From contig CAMPDV010000057.1 in the NCBI GenBank assembly GCA_946699065.1, forward strand, positions 868,001 through 932,000: a stretch of 64,000 nucleotides of DNA, in the 5' to 3' direction. Shown here piece by piece: positions 36,329 through 48,815 of the stretch. Below the pieces are notes generated by a model. That model was not told the origin of the DNA and did no database searches. It saw only the letters and a list, made by a program, of their open reading frames with translations. The stretch's first letter is position 1; each line of letters begins with the position of its first letter. The translations under genes and the position numbers were made by a program. Origin of the DNA: Loxodes magnus (lineage: Eukaryota > Ciliophora > Karyorelictea > Loxodida > Loxodidae).

Positions 36329-38712
36329 ATGTCGTTTAGCGAAGAATAAAAACGGTAAATATCTAAATAATAGAAATTTGACGAAACTAATAAGATATCT
36401 AAAATCTAGTAGCATTAATCAACTCCTGAACTTAATATCAAGAAAGGAATTATCAAAAGTCATGAAAGGAAGGAAACTTGAAGCTCACCCTTGAGTATTA
36501 ACTCTACATAAGCTACTACACCTAATCTAGCTACCATTTTAGAATAGAGAAGAAAAGTAAGAGAGATGGATATTGAAATTTCTCCTGAAGTAGCTGCAAT
36601 TGTAGTCAAACAATATTTACTACCTATGTTCTAAGCAGATAACCGATCAGTAAATGATAAAAAGCGTAAAGTGCTTTTGGGTAAAAAATCGGAACAAACT
36701 TTTTCTGAAGATTTGGAAAAAGAATTAGATCCTATAAAAGGTACGGTACTTGCTGAGTTGAAGCTTTCTGATAAATTGCTAATTGAATTGAAAGCAGCTA
36801 AATAAGAACTTAGAGAAACAAAGCAAAATTTGAAAGACTTGGAATAATCAGTTACAGGCATGAGGGAATAGATTTTTTTGGCAACTCATTAGAAAGTTCA
36901 AACTGATGTTGATATTTAAATGATAAACTACTAAAGTAACCTTAATTATCGGGATACTTCTTTAACATCCAACAATTTAATTGGCCAACTAGAGTAATTT
37001 GAACAGAAATATAACGAATCCGAAACTAGAAGATAGTAATTTGCTACCTTGTTGCATAATGAAAAAGCTAAGAATGATAAGCTTAACAATAAAGCCAATG
37101 AATTGGAGCATGGAAATGCACTACTAAGAATGGAGAACGATATAATGGGCGAAAGATTGAGAAATCTATATAAGTCAATCAATGAAATCCTTAACAGGAA
37201 GTATTTAGAGGAGAAATTATAGAAAGAAATATCTATTTTCTCTAATTCTATAAGGCAACTTTTGAAGTTTCATAATGAGTTGATATAGAAGTTTTCTTAA
37301 AGCATGTTCGAGAAAGATAAGCTTTAGGAAGACCTGGCAGAAATGACAAAATACAGGAAAGATCTAATCATAGAGCATAATAAAATGGTCATTAAAAATA
37401 AAGATAAGATACAAAAACTGGAAAGTAGTTTAGAGCATATGAAGGATGAAAACATTAACTTAACTCAAGAAGTTATAGATTTGAATAAAAGAAATGCTGA
37501 TCTGTCGTAGTAGTATGACTAATTAAGAACTAAGATGAAATAGTATAAAAGCAAATTTAATAAATATGCAGTGAGTGAAGAGAAGATATGCAAAAATTGC
37601 AATAAATATTTCGTTGAAAAAGAGAACTTCAACTGGTCATGTAATACTCATCATTCTTAATGGAGTGAAGATAATAAAATTTACTTTTGCTGTGGTGAAA
37701 CAAATTAAGGTGCGATTGGATGCAGAATATAAAAACATGAGAGTAAAGATGATGAAGATGAGGAGGATATAAAGGAAAAAGATGAATTAGATAAAAGGAA
37801 AGCATTAAATGTCAAGTGTAGTTTGTGTAATGAAATTGGACATAAGACTACTGATTGTAATAGAGATCCTAACATACGCTAGAGTTATGAAGTAGAAGAT
37901 GAATTGAAACGAATTGAAATGCTGAAAAGTAAGAAAAAGAGTAAAAATACATTTGGAGCTAATGCAATGAGAAGAAAATTGCTTGATGAAATGGAGTAAA
38001 AGTTTGATAAAACAGCTTTTGGATAGGCATAAGTATCTTCTATATATGAAACAGAATCAGACTATGATTCTTTTGAAGATTCAATAAAGGAGAAAGAGGA
38101 AATATAAAGTTAAGAAAATTTACTATCTGGTAATAGATTCTCATCAACAGACAACTTCGAAACATAGAAAGAAGTATTTATTGAACCTTATATTCACTAA
38201 AAAGGCTTTACAGATATATTGAAAATAAAACCTGAACCTGCACCCTAAAACGTAAGTTTTATTACTTATAGAGTTTAATTAAAGTAGAGATTACAATAAC
38301 GAAGGAATATTTAGAAGTACTTAACAAAAGCAAAATTTAAAAGGTTGCAACTACAACTAGCGTAAATGAGTTATGCAAGATTGTGTCAGGATTAGCTAGC
38401 ACTTTTTAATTTGCTAATGAATCCATGTAAGATAACACTAAGCAGAGTGAACAGAATGTGTTCGAGAATTTATAGGCAAATGAAAATTTACAGAAAAAGA
38501 AGATATAAGAGGATATAAGTTCTGCAAGAACTAATGATGATCATATTATATTCAATAGAACTGAGTTCTAAAGTGAGGCAGTTATAACTGGGGAAATGGT
38601 TAGTTAGGAAAACACAAAAGAGATAGATGCTCATAACATATCAAAAGCAAAGTTTGAAATAGAAGAGGAAAATATGCTTTCTTAGAATTCCCTTAAGAAA
38701 TCTCAAAAATGA
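36329..38712 (+). CDS. Coiled-coil protein with two zinc-binding clusters
   Basis: 787 aa: ATG 36,329, a 20-nt intron at 38,252-38,271, TGA 38,710-38,712; the spliced length is a whole number of codons. One early TGA is W (K-E-T-W-S-S-P). Residues about 70-410 form a long coiled coil. Then comes a cysteine/histidine cluster (C-K-N-C ... C-N-T-H-H ... F-C-C-G) and, about 40 residues on, a CCHC zinc knuckle (C-S-L-C-N-E-I-G-H-K-T-T-D-C). The rest is acidic and Q-rich. Zinc knuckles bind single-stranded nucleic acid or protein. There is no polymerase or protease, so this is not a retroelement gag. Probably a scaffold protein; the exact family is unknown. Confidence 0.85.
38252..38271 (+). other. 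Intron, 20 nt
   Basis: GTAAGTTTTATTACTTATAG. Skipping it keeps an acidic frame that ends cleanly at TGA 38,710. Confidence 0.75.
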
Positions 38713-39590
38713 TTTTAATTGAAAAATGTTTATTGTGTCTTTAACTTGGCTCTCCTTCTCTTAATAATCACCAGTTAAAAAAATTCACATTTGGCATTTT
38801 AATTCTAAGATCTACTCATTAAAGCTTAAAGAAATCTAAACTTATATTAGATAGAGATTAGTTGCTAATGTATGCTTCTTTCAATAATTTAAAGGATAAT
38901 AAGATGATTAAAGATTTTAATCAGGCTACGAAAGGTAGTTGTAATTACATCTAAACCATATTATGAAAGTTCCTAAAGCAATATTTAAATAAAGCTAATT
39001 AGTAATTAAAAGCGTTAAATCATTATAATTACAACTAACGTCTTTATGACTTTATTTAAGAGCAAATAATCCTGCTTTGCATATTTTTTATTAATACCAT
39101 TAATGCAAAAACTACTCTTATGATAAAATTGGAAGGATTAATATCCATTTCTTGATATTGCATTATATTATTTACCTTCTTAAAAGCAATTTTACAAAAT
39201 AGTGTTTTAACCATTTCAAAATATATTAGTAGTAGCTATTAATGAGATATGATCTAGTATCTATAAATATTAGAGTGATTTAAGCTTTCAAGATTGATAT
39301 CCTTATAAGGATATTATCTTATAGAGTTTACACTGAGATTAGCTTTTTGATAAGTTTATAATATTATACCAGAATAACTAGAGTAGTTTATAAGTGCTAT
39401 TTTATTTCTATTTTTTCAAGCTTTGCTTAATATAAATCTTAATATAAGAGTCTATTTAGCAAAAATTTAGAAATGTTCTTATTTATTTTACCTACATTAA
39501 GACTCTTGCTTCTGATATTTGAATGCTTATTAAATGCCTAGTTTGTAAAGAGTTTAGTTCATTTAAGGTTAGTTTAATTAAAAGTTTTTA
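38713..39590. other. Intergenic stretch between convergent genes
   Basis: 3' ends of the zinc-cluster gene (+) and UFL1 (-) face each other across about 880 bp. AT-rich, no gene supported. It contains a 12-bp inverted repeat, listed separately. Confidence 0.4.
38936..39037. repeat. Inverted repeat, 12-bp arms
   Basis: TAGTTGTAATTA at 38,936-38,947 and its exact reverse complement at 39,026-39,037, loop 78 bases. Could be a hairpin in a 3' region; chance is possible in AT-rich DNA. Confidence 0.4.
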
Positions 39591-41600
39591 TCACTTAAGT
39601 AAGTTTTTAAAAGACTATAATATCTCCTATTCTCCTGACTACTCCTTTTTACTGTATAATTAGGCTATTATTTCTATGGCTTGTCTTTCATTTTAACTAA
39701 ATTTGTTCAATTTTTTATTCTTTTAAATCCCTACAACAGTCTCATAAAGAATATCTAGAGCTCATGGTTCATTTGGAATAGGCATTCAGATAGCTACTTC
39801 CAGCAAAAGCAAAATCATCCCATTTTTTAAGGACATTTTCGTGTCTAATTCATCACAAGATTAAATGAACTCAGCCTTCTTTTCGCTTGCGAATTGTAAG
39901 CACATCTGTTTCTCAACTTTTTTATCAATAGGTCTTAAGTGATTAAGAGGTAAGTTCTTAATATTCTATACAGTAAATTCGATGAACTCAATAGTACTTT
40001 TACTCTATATAAACTAGATCTATTCTTAAACTATTTACTTTACTTCGGTTGGAAGCAACTCAACTAGCTTTTGTCTTGTTTTCTATGTGATCTCTTCTGG
40101 TATCTCTACGTTTGTCTTAAAATGCTCCAACAAACTTATGATTGTAGAGTTCAGGATTTGATTGCAAATTCCTTTGCTGAAATAAACAGCTAAGGCTTTT
40201 ATATTCAAGCTTAATTAATTCTAGATCAGTTAAAGAGATTTGCTTATTAACTGTCCTTCATAAAACTCCTTCATATATACCTCATATTTTTATTTACCCT
40301 TCTACTTCTAAGTTACTACAGACTCTGCTCTCTTCTTTTAATCTATTAGTTCTTTTTGAATAGATGGTAGTATAAACACAGATAGAGCATCATAGAAGTT
40401 GTCTTACGTATAATCCCCAAAATCGCAACTAAGATTCTGGATAAAGCTTTTATCCTTAAGGATTTTTAGTACTCTCGATTCATCTATTTCAACTTCCTTT
40501 CATTCAACTTCCATACTCTTAGCGAATTCCTCTTTTCTAATTTACTAAGAACATAGACTAATAGCTTGATTCTGAACCTCCTATTTAATAGCGAAATTTT
40601 TAGCTAGATAAATGTTCTTGCTTTTAATGATAGTTTCAAATATTATCTCAATGTCATTAAAATTGAAGAACTAAGGCATTTCAACATTCGAGTATAAATC
40701 TACTACAGCAAAGGACTCTAAAATATCGATGACTCCTGCTTCAAAGTTTTCGGCAATGGTTTTATCTATATAGCAAGAATCCAAGTGGATTCCTCCTGGA
40801 CAGTGCTTGTTCAAATAACTTTTATCCTAGTTTTTAAGCATTGAGTATTCAATATACTTATTAGACTAATAATGCTTCTTAATTCTATCTTCCTCTGACT
40901 CTTAAAATAAGCTCGGTTTAAATATGTTATTTTCGAATTTGCCTGAAACCTCTCTACTTTTAATCAATTACTAGACCTATTTCTGGACTAAGTTCTAATC
41001 TATTTCTTACAGCTGTTAAATATTCAAGGGTGCAGTTGCAGCTCTCAGAGCTCCTCTCAATTTGGCAAGATTTGTTTAGAAGTAGCTCTTAGTGTAAATA
41101 ATTCCAGAAATTTACTAGAATTCTCCTTTTATGACATCCAGCTTTATATATGTTTCAATTACGTTTTTGACATACTCTGATGGAAGAGAGTACTTAATAC
41201 TGATATCGCTGACTGTAATTTATCCGTTAATTTGTAAAATATCGTTTACCTCTCTTGCCATATTACATTCATAATCCCTACAAATCAATTATCCCTCAAT
41301 AAATTTAATATCAGGTAGCTCTTAAACTATAATGACTATATTCTCAAGACTAACATTAAGCAAATTCTATATCTCATATATTGGCAGTCTCTTCTAAGAC
41401 TACACTTCAAACGTAATTTCCTTTTTTAACTTTTACCTGGTTAAGTACTCTCTTCCATTAAGCGTCATTACAAGATCAATCATCTAGTTCTTAACCAATT
41501 TTTAGACGATTTCAACTACATTTCTATCAGATAGTTTCTTCTTAGTAGTCTACTACTACACTTGCATAAGTTGTCTCTATAAGTCTAAAAGCGCTTGCAT
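39591..41600 (-). CDS. UFL1: E3 UFM1-protein ligase 1
   Basis: 669 aa from ATG 41,600 to TGA 39,591, one frame. The N-terminus matches UFL1 closely: L-S-D-R-N-V-V-E-I-V-Q-K-L, then T-L-N-G-R-E-Y-L-T, C-N-M-A-R-E-V-N-D-I-L-Q-I-N-G-Q-I-T and R-G-A-L-R-A-A-T-A-P, the winged-helix repeats. In animals UFL1 with DDRGK1 attaches UFM1 to ER-associated ribosomes; the same role is inferred. About 125 residues shorter than the human protein, mainly C-terminally. Two TGA near the end encode W (A-I-W-M-P-I-P-N-E-P-W-A-L-D). The frame can be extended upstream to 41,919 through a 28-nt intron, giving 766 aa. Confidence 0.92.
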
Positions 41601-41919
41601 GGTATTTCTTTATTTTAATTTTAAACTTTAAGCTATTTAAACTAATTTAATCTAAGTATCTAATCTCCTTGCTTTTTGTTTATCAGATATCTTAAGATTT
41701 ATCTATACAAACTCACTTAATTTTTTGGAATTATGGATTAAGTCCTATAATGTAGTATTATATAGTATCAACTTCAGTTTTTTGATACTCTTAGTCATTT
41801 ACAGCTAGTTACTCCTTTAACTCTCTAAGCTAATTCCTAAGTTCCCTCCTCAAAAGATCTGAGTTATATTTACTTCTGAGACTTTTAATTCTCTGAGATA
41901 TGCAAAAAGTATATAGCAT
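41601..41919 (-). CDS. Possible N-terminal extension of UFL1
   Basis: From ATG 41,919, with a 28-nt intron at 41,745-41,772, a helical K/Q/E-rich segment (R-R-E-L-R-N-Q-L-R-E-L-K-E-Q-L) runs in frame, without TGA, into the UFL1 ATG. Human UFL1 begins where ATG 41,600 lies, so this is either an extra coiled-coil domain or a separate small ORF/leader read into UFL1. Confidence 0.45.
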
Positions 41920-42361
41920 AGTTCTGGTCTATCTTACTTAGTAGGTATGAAGGTAGTAATAACTAAAGTAATGAGGTTACTTTTTTAAAGGGTGTTTATA
42001 TTATAAGTGTCATACTTTATCTCTTTACTTCGGTATTAGTAGGATTTTAAAGTCAATTTTATACTCATATTAGCAAACTTTAAAACCCTTTTACGTACTT
42101 TGTATCTCTCCTTTCTTATCTCATTCTTATTAAGCAAGAGACTGCTTTATTAAGTAGTCTAAGCAAGTAATAGCTATTGTAAGAGAGGTTAAAGAAGTAA
42201 GTGAGAAGGATTAGGATGAAGAGAGAACTTTGAGCATTGATATTAAGAGAGAAGTTGAGCTATAATATAGTGATGGTATAGATATTGAGGGTATAGCTTT
42301 AATAATAATATAAGCTTATTAAAGGAAAAGTATTATAAAGGTAAAAAAATCGTTTCAATAA

Positions 42362-45089
42362 ATGGCTGAAGACTTTAGATATGTTAGATAAAACTGGCAA
42401 AGACTGTCTGAAGAGATAGTGGAAAACTTTGAGAGTGACTCGCTAGAAAATCTGTAGTAATTAATATAGCAAATATGTAACCAACTGGAAATACCTAACC
42501 ACTTTGAAAATGTTATCACTTGCTTCTAAAGCAGTACGTTCCAAGGAGATGAGAATGATGTTTTGAATAGCGAGTAATTTGTCTATATAGAATGATAAGT
42601 TGGGAATAGTTCTACACTAGACTTGATAATTACCTGGTACGCTAGATCTATGAAAGAGAAAACCCTTCCTAGTCTTTAGAGGAATTTATATAGGAAATTA
42701 ACAATAACTAAGCTTTTAACGAAAGCTAGAAGTTAGAGGAAAACTATTAGGAGTAAGAGGAAAACTATTAGGAGTAAGAGGATTAGGTTAACTTTTTTGA
42801 GGGAGATTAAGAAGTAAAAGCTTAAGAGGAAAGCTAGAACTTTGATGAAAACTAGCAGGAAAAAGAAAAAATGGAAACTTCTAATAATCAAATAGAAGAT
42901 TAGCAGCAAGAATATCAAGAACAGGATTTATAATAAAAGATGCCCCAGGAAAATAGCTTCAATAAATAGCAACTGACAGCTATCGCTACCAAGATCAAGC
43001 TAGAGATGAATAGTTAACCTATAGTAACCAAGGAAAGAGCTATTTAAATAGTATAGAACATGACTTCTAAGATAGAGGATGTTGACATAGCAGAAGGGTT
43101 TAATTAAATTATAGAGAATTAGGAAGAAATTGATGCAGAAACATTGCAAGGTTAACTAGTAGATCTACTTAATCAGTATAACATCTCAATAGATTAGCTA
43201 AACTTAAGGAGCAATTAAGAGCAGCTTATATAGCGACTGTAAAAAACAATAGATGAATATGAATCGCTTCTATAAACAGCTCCATAAAATGCTAAGGAGC
43301 AAATAGTGTAATTAATAGCAACTTTGTAATCTAAAATTTAATCAATCTAGAACAAACAAAATCCTAACGAAAACTAAAGTCCCTTTAATAGTGAAAGACA
43401 AATCAGCAGCAAGTAAAGGTATCAATAAGATCTGGAATATAAAGATAGCATTGAGTTTTAGAAAACTCCTTAAGGACCGTAAAAGAAAAGCCAAAAAGAG
43501 ATTTAAAAGCATAAGTTAAAGTAAGAAAAAGGGCTTCAGGAGATATATAAGTTTTATTCCAAATAATCTTTATTGGTAGGAAAAAAAGCCACGTTTGATT
43601 AGATTACTTAGGGCCAAAATATACTGTATATAGGAGAATTTCTAGCCTTTTTGAGAGACTTTTAAATACTAAAATCATAAACATAAAGGTTCATTAAAGA
43701 CAGACTACTTAAAATGGAAGAGTGTGATCTAATATACAAAAAGTTTGCTCATCTGCAAAAGTCAATGGATTTCGATTAGTTTAGGGAATCTCTATACGAA
43801 TTAGCTGATAAGTTTTATAACGAGGCTTATGATTAAATAAACCCTCCAAAAACAGAAAGAGAATCAGTTTCACGCTTAGCTCAGCAGTAAAAGTACGATA
43901 TGCTACTTGACTTTATTGGTGCTCATTCTAAAAAAATATATCTACCTAAAATGTAAGGCTTAGGCTAACCATTTGCAACTGATATGAACTACTCTAGAAT
44001 ACCTGAATACGATCTTGGCCTTCAATATAAATTCAAAGACTAATCTAAGAAGAAAAAGCAAATAGAGAACTGGAAAAAAGAGAAAGAAGAGAAGGCTAAG
44101 TAAGAGTAAATGCTCAAGATTCAAGAGGAACAGAAGAGAATGAAAAAAATTTTTGGTCACTTGCAAAAATCTTACCAAACACAGACTAACGCACCAAAGG
44201 AGTCTGACAAAGTAATTAACTTCTAGTAAATTGCAACTAAGAACGAAAAAACTATCAGAAATGATAATCTATAGGATTTAATTGTTGACTCTGACTCTGA
44301 TGAAGAATAAAACTAGTATGTAATGAAGAGCTTTGAAATATAAACTCACAATTCTATCCATGCTGCTCAAACCGTACAAAACTAAATCCCATTAAAGAGC
44401 TAAATCCTAACAAAGTAGTAAGATAATACATTAAAGCAAACAAAGCAGATGAAAAATACCGAAATGCAAAATCCTTAGACTATACTTAAGGCTCCTTAGA
44501 ACTAAATCAACTAATAAAAAGTGCTTAAAAAATCATAGCACAAAATATAGAAGTCTTTAGAACTATAAACTACTGAGGATACTTAGATTCAGCAAAGCAA
44601 AACTAAATCTAAATCTAAAAACAGAAAACTTCAGTTAAATTAGGATGCTAAATAGTACTAATCCTAACCTAATTTAGAACCAAATACTACAGTTAATAAG
44701 AAAGCTTAGCAAAACTTGAAACAGCAATAGAAATAGAATCAAGGAGCTTAAATGTTAGGTAAGAGCTAAAGCAATCCTATCATGAATAAATAGCAAATAG
44801 CAAATGCTAATTTACCATAGAACGTGAACATAAAGAACAAGAGCAAAAAGCAACTCATGGAACAATAAAAAACAGTAGATCAGAATCTTTCTCCTAGAAC
44901 TAAAAACTAGCCAAGCATTTAAAACTCAAAAGATAAGTTAAGAAAAAATGATCAGTAGAGAATAGAGCAAATATAGCAAGCTTAAAATGCAAAGATGCAA
45001 AATGTAATGATTTTATACAGAATATGCAAAGTATTTTAATGGCTAAGAATGTAAAGAAGAATTTTGGAGGGATTAAAGCTGCTAATTGA
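42362..45089 (+). CDS. Large Q-rich coiled-coil protein
   Basis: 897 aa: ATG 42,362, introns of 17 nt at 42,574-42,590 and 45,004-45,020, TGA 45,087-45,089; the spliced length is whole codons. The N-terminal helical part (M-A-E-D-F-R-Y-V-R-Q-N-W) leads to E/Q-rich repeats, then a more conserved globular region (L-Q-E-I-Y-K-F-Y-S-K-Q-S-L-L-V-G-K-K-A, then I-G-E-F-L-A-F-L-R-D-F) that resembles EF-hand-like modules of ciliary proteins, then a K/E helix and a long Q/N/K-rich tail ending K-K-N-F-G-G-I-K-A-A-N. I infer a cytoskeletal or ciliary protein; the family is not named. Divergent from UFL1. Confidence 0.85.
42574..42590 (+). other. Intron, 17 nt
   Basis: GTAATTTGTCTATATAG. Joins N-S-E to M-I-S-W-E-Q and shifts the frame as required. 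Confidence 0.75.
42736..42777 (+). repeat. 21-bp tandem repeat, two copies
   Basis: Unit GAGGAAAACTATTAGGAGTA plus one A, encoding E-E-N-Y-Q-E-Q in frame inside the 42,362 gene. Confidence 0.7.
45004..45020 (+). other. Intron, 17 nt
   Basis: GTAATGATTTTATACAG, followed by N-M-Q-S-I-L-M-A-K-N and a clean stop. Confidence 0.75.
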
Positions 45090-45483
45090 TGAAGAAAATT
45101 TTATTATATACGTGATTTATATAATTAATATCCTATGTTTTAAGTCTGATATATTATGCAATAGTATCTTATCTTTGAAGATATATTGATAGTTTAACTA
45201 TTAAAGAAAGTAACTTAGATAGTGGATATACTAGTTCGTATTTAAATATAAGGAAAGAAAATATGCATATGCAAGCGTATGAAATTATGCACTAGATTAA
45301 GTATATAAATTAGCTTATATAGTGCTATAAGAAATATTCATTTTTTCTACTTATTTTACTTTATACTTTATTGATGTACTTGGATGAGGAGAGACTGAAT
45401 TACAGAGATAGGAGATTAGAATAGAAAGGAGAAATAAAAGGAAATATTTTAAAATAAAGATATATTAAAATGTTAAAACACTC
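45090..45483. other. Intergenic stretch between convergent genes
   Basis: 3' flanks of the Q-rich gene and the 14-3-3 gene. AT-rich, nothing else seen. Confidence 0.4.
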
Positions 45484-46194
45484 TCAATTGTCTTCCTAAT
45501 CAGCTGACCACATAATCAAATTATCTCTTAGAAGCTACAAAATATTACTACTTTCTTAGTACATTTCTTCACTTAATGACTCAGCTTCTGCTAATCCTTC
45601 GTCATAAGCTGCTTTTGCCAAACTGCATGCCTTTTCGGGATCTGACATTACCTCAAAATGAAAAACAGAAAAGTTAAGCGCAAGACCTAATCTGAGAGGA
45701 TGAGCAGGAGTGAGATCTGAATTTGCTACATTACTAGCTTCATTGTAAGTTTCTAAGGCTTTTTCAGCGACTTAGGAATGTTTTTCACCCTTTACATATT
45801 CTGCAATATATCGATAATAATCTCCTTTCATTTTTAAATAAAATATCTTTTCTTCAGTTTCTTTAGCTGAAGATATTAGCTTATTATCAAGTAACTTAAT
45901 AACATCATAGCAAATATTATCTAGTTCCTATTCAACTTTTCTCTACATCTATTCAATAAGCTGAAGACTATTTTGTTCTCCCTTTCTTTCAGCACGATGA
46001 TGGACTGAATGGAGAGCTCTCCAAGAAGCACGTCTCGTTCCTATACTATTTTTATATGCTGAACTAAGCCAGGAGCGATCTTCTGAAGAAAGCGGTCCAA
46101 GATCTACCACTTTTTTCATAAAATTAACCATATCATCGTATCTTTCTGCATGTAAGGCCACTTTAGCAAGTAGCATCAATTATTCCTTTTCCAT
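45484..46194 (-). CDS. 14-3-3 protein
   Basis: 236 aa from ATG 46,194 to TGA 45,484-45,486, one frame. Hallmarks: [29 protein letters not shown] (basic phosphoserine pocket), [10 protein letters not shown] (the R-Y pair of the same pocket), [14 protein letters not shown] and L-L-R-D-N-L-I-M-W. 14-3-3 dimers bind phosphorylated serine/threonine peptides in the cytosol and regulate many signalling proteins. Length is normal for the family (about 245). All W codons here are TGG. No intron seen. Confidence 0.95.
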
Positions 46195-46520
46195 TTATAT
46201 TTAAAATATGAAAATTATCCTTTCCCTTTCCACTCTCAAAATGGAAAATTCTATAATATTAGTCTAAAATTATCGTTTCATTCATTTCCGTTTTCTTATT
46301 AGTAAACCTCTTTTTCTATCTCTATTTATACTCAACCTTTATAACCTAATTTCATTTAAGCCCAAACTATTCCTAGTCTATATAGTAATCTACTAGTTAT
46401 AGTATTCACACGCCATATGGTTGTTAGGGTTATATCTAAACATAGAAGCTTTGCATTTGCTATTGGATGTATATTAACTAAGCTAATCTCAAAATAGCTT
46501 AATTGTAAAAATATAGGAAA

Positions 46521-47406
46521 ATGAGTAAATCTAAAATGCCTAATAGAATAGATCATCATGGGACTGGAATTAAAGGAACTATTTAAAGGTTCAGAGGAGA
46601 TAAAAAGGCTAATACTGGATAAGATCCACTAGGAAGCTGAATTGAGTTTATAAGGAAGGATGTTATTAAGAATATCGATATTGCCAGAACTAGCTATAAG
46701 GGAGATGACAGCTTTATATCTCAGAAAAATCTTCCTTGCTTAGGAACTACCAAAAAACTTAGAAATAACCAATAATTAAATGGATTTAGAGAAACAGGGA
46801 ATATAGGAATTTCTTTAGCTCAAACTGGAAAAAATATATCTCAAACAACTGTCAAAAAGAAACTTTCAAAAAGCTTTTATCAGAGTCCGAAAGATGATAG
46901 CTATGAAAGACCGAGATCAACAAAAAATTTACTTAAGCAGTTTACTTAAGTTGAAAACTAAAGGCCCTTTGCATAAATTTACAACTCTATTGTTACTACT
47001 TAGAAGTACTCTGTAGGTCAAACATCAAAAGACGGCTGAAAGCTATATCAGCCAAAAACATATAGTCCAGCAAATGCCACTTCAGTTCCATATGATATAA
47101 TAAATTTTTCAGAGAAGAGTCCTATTTTTGTAAAGCCATAACAAATAGATAGAGCAAATATGCATAAGGGCGTTTCTGAATTCGCAGATTTAACCAGAGC
47201 AGCCAATCCAAATCCGAATTGGGAATACAGAAAAGTATTAAAAGAGAATCCAAAGGCGTTTCATCTCAAGAATGGCCCTTTTAGTCATATGTATGATGCA
47301 GCAGCAAGATTTGGAAATATTACAATGCCTTTTGACTAGGTCGAAATACAAAGACCAATAAAAAAAATTTAATTATTTATTTCAGAATCCAGAGCAAAAA
47401 GCTTGA
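46521..47406 (+). CDS. Possible cytoskeletal protein, unknown family
   Basis: 279 aa with a 46-nt intron at 47,340-47,385, ending Q-N-P-E-Q-K-A and TGA 47,404-47,406. Two in-frame TGA read as W (L-G-S-W-I-E-F-I, K-D-G-W-K-L-Y). The N-terminus is basic and Ser/Thr-rich with low complexity. The C-terminus is the conserved-looking part: S-E-F-A-D-L-T-R-A-A-N-P-N-P-N-W-E-Y, then F-S-H-M-Y-D-A-A-A-R-F-G-N-I. This resembles short motifs of ciliary microtubule-associated proteins, but I cannot name the family. Divergent from 14-3-3. Without the proposed intron the frame would run on without a TGA. Confidence 0.75.
47340..47385 (+). other. Intron, 46 nt (proposed)
   Basis: GT-AG and AT-rich with a T-rich 3' end (TTATTTATTTCAG). 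Longer than the others here. Supported by the short in-frame ending at TGA 47,404. Confidence 0.5.
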
Positions 47407-48108
47407 AACAAATATTTTAATTACTTTAAAGTTAAAGTATTTTGAAATATTCAAAAAGTAAGATTTATGAACTTCTATTCGCAAATTAATTAGATTCTAG
47501 CATACTTTTAGTGATTTGGCTTATATAGATAAATCCTACTCTTACTATCAAATCATACACAAATTTAGATCAGAAGTTATCGTTCTAGTGCTTAAACTAA
47601 ATTTCTCTTACTTTTTTAACAAAATAACATGAATAAAATGCAAAAGCTTAGATAAGTTTAAACTTTAGCTATTCCATACACTTGCAAATCTTTATTTTCT
47701 CCCATTTAGCAATTTTAATCTTATAATCCTTTTAGTTTTTGGCTTAAATATCTATAAGATTTTGATTGATTGACCTTGCTATTTATTTAAGTCAAAATCA
47801 CTTAGTATTATTTTTACTTGCCACAGATTACAATTCTATAGCTGTTTTATCCTCTAATACTGTATCTACACTATTACAGTCTTTATTAAGCCAGTTATCT
47901 ATCATTGGATTTATTAATAGTAAAAGCTGAAACAGAATCAAATATCAAAGTCAATTTTCCTATACATGATAGTTTCAGCTGATTACATATTCTTTAGCTT
48001 TTCCTTTAATAATAAAATATAATTTTAAAATAAGTTTTCATGATATAAAGGACTCTAAAGAAATTAGTTTTATATAATAAATGCATACAGAAATTAATAG
48101 AATCAGTA
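47407..48108. other. Intergenic stretch between convergent genes
   Basis: AT-rich 700 bp between two 3' ends. No gene, RNA or repeat supported. Confidence 0.4.
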
Positions 48109-48318
48109 TCAAGATTTAATAAGCTACTATAGCATATCCTCTAACATCTTTTTCACTTCTTCCTAGCTCACTCCTTATTTACTAGCAGCTGGATAGCAGA
48201 GTTTCGCCAGAATTTAAACTGCTTCTTCTTCAATATCCAAGCCCTTACTACTCGCTAATTCTTTAATCATATCTTCAAGCTCATCCATCACTGTAAACTA
48301 ATTGGAAGGTTCAGTCAT
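48109..48318 (-). CDS. Small acidic helical protein, 69 aa
   Basis: ATG 48,318 to TGA 48,109-48,111. Sequence features include M-D-E-L-E-D-M-I-K-E-L-A-S-S-K-G-L-D-I and Q-E-E-V-K-K-M-L-E-D-M-L-Q-Q. Two or three amphipathic helices and no W. Acidic at both ends and codon use is rich in GAA and GAT, so it looks genuine despite its size. Function unknown; it may be a subunit of a larger complex. Confidence 0.7.
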
Positions 48319-48815
48319 TATAATTACTTATTATCTCTAAAGCAGTTACTTTGATAATATTTCCATTAGAGGTAATTTAAATACTGTAAATTAACTATTT
48401 TAAAAGGAATAAGCAACTTATAAAGCTTTAATCTATTTCAAACTAACTAAGAACAAAACTTGCTAATAAAAGTTTAGCATCTTAATGTATGTCAATAGTC
48501 ATAGCTTAATTATAAAAGTATTAGAGTAAGTTTAGTTTACGTATTATTGCAGTAATATGCCACTTAGTCCTTAAGTTTATCATCATGAAGGATGTTAGTT
48601 TGTTATTTGATTTAATACAATTTAGATAGTTTAAGATTACTTATTTTATCTTTCCTAGTATAGTACTACTACGGCTTTATATAGGTTTGCTCTTTCATTT
48701 ATCTTAAATTGATATTTAACTTTTTTGAATATTAGCATTTTGATTGATTTTTGGGTAAAATTGATGATAAAAATCAGTTTTTATTGGAAAGATATTTTAG
48801 CTATTTATACTATTC
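48319..48815. other. AT-rich intergenic stretch
   Basis: Promoter region of the leftward small gene and the rightward membrane gene. The frame of the next gene is open upstream of its ATG. Confidence 0.3.

Noticed and set aside
36329..38712. Retrotransposon gag because of the CCHC knuckle
   Set aside because: No reverse transcriptase, protease or integrase nearby, and the gene has an intron and a second zinc cluster.
42733..42918. Leu/Phe/Ile-rich hydrophobic ORF on the minus strand
   Set aside because: Antisense of the GAA/GAG/AAG-rich coiled-coil gene, which always yields Leu/Phe/Ser-rich shadows.
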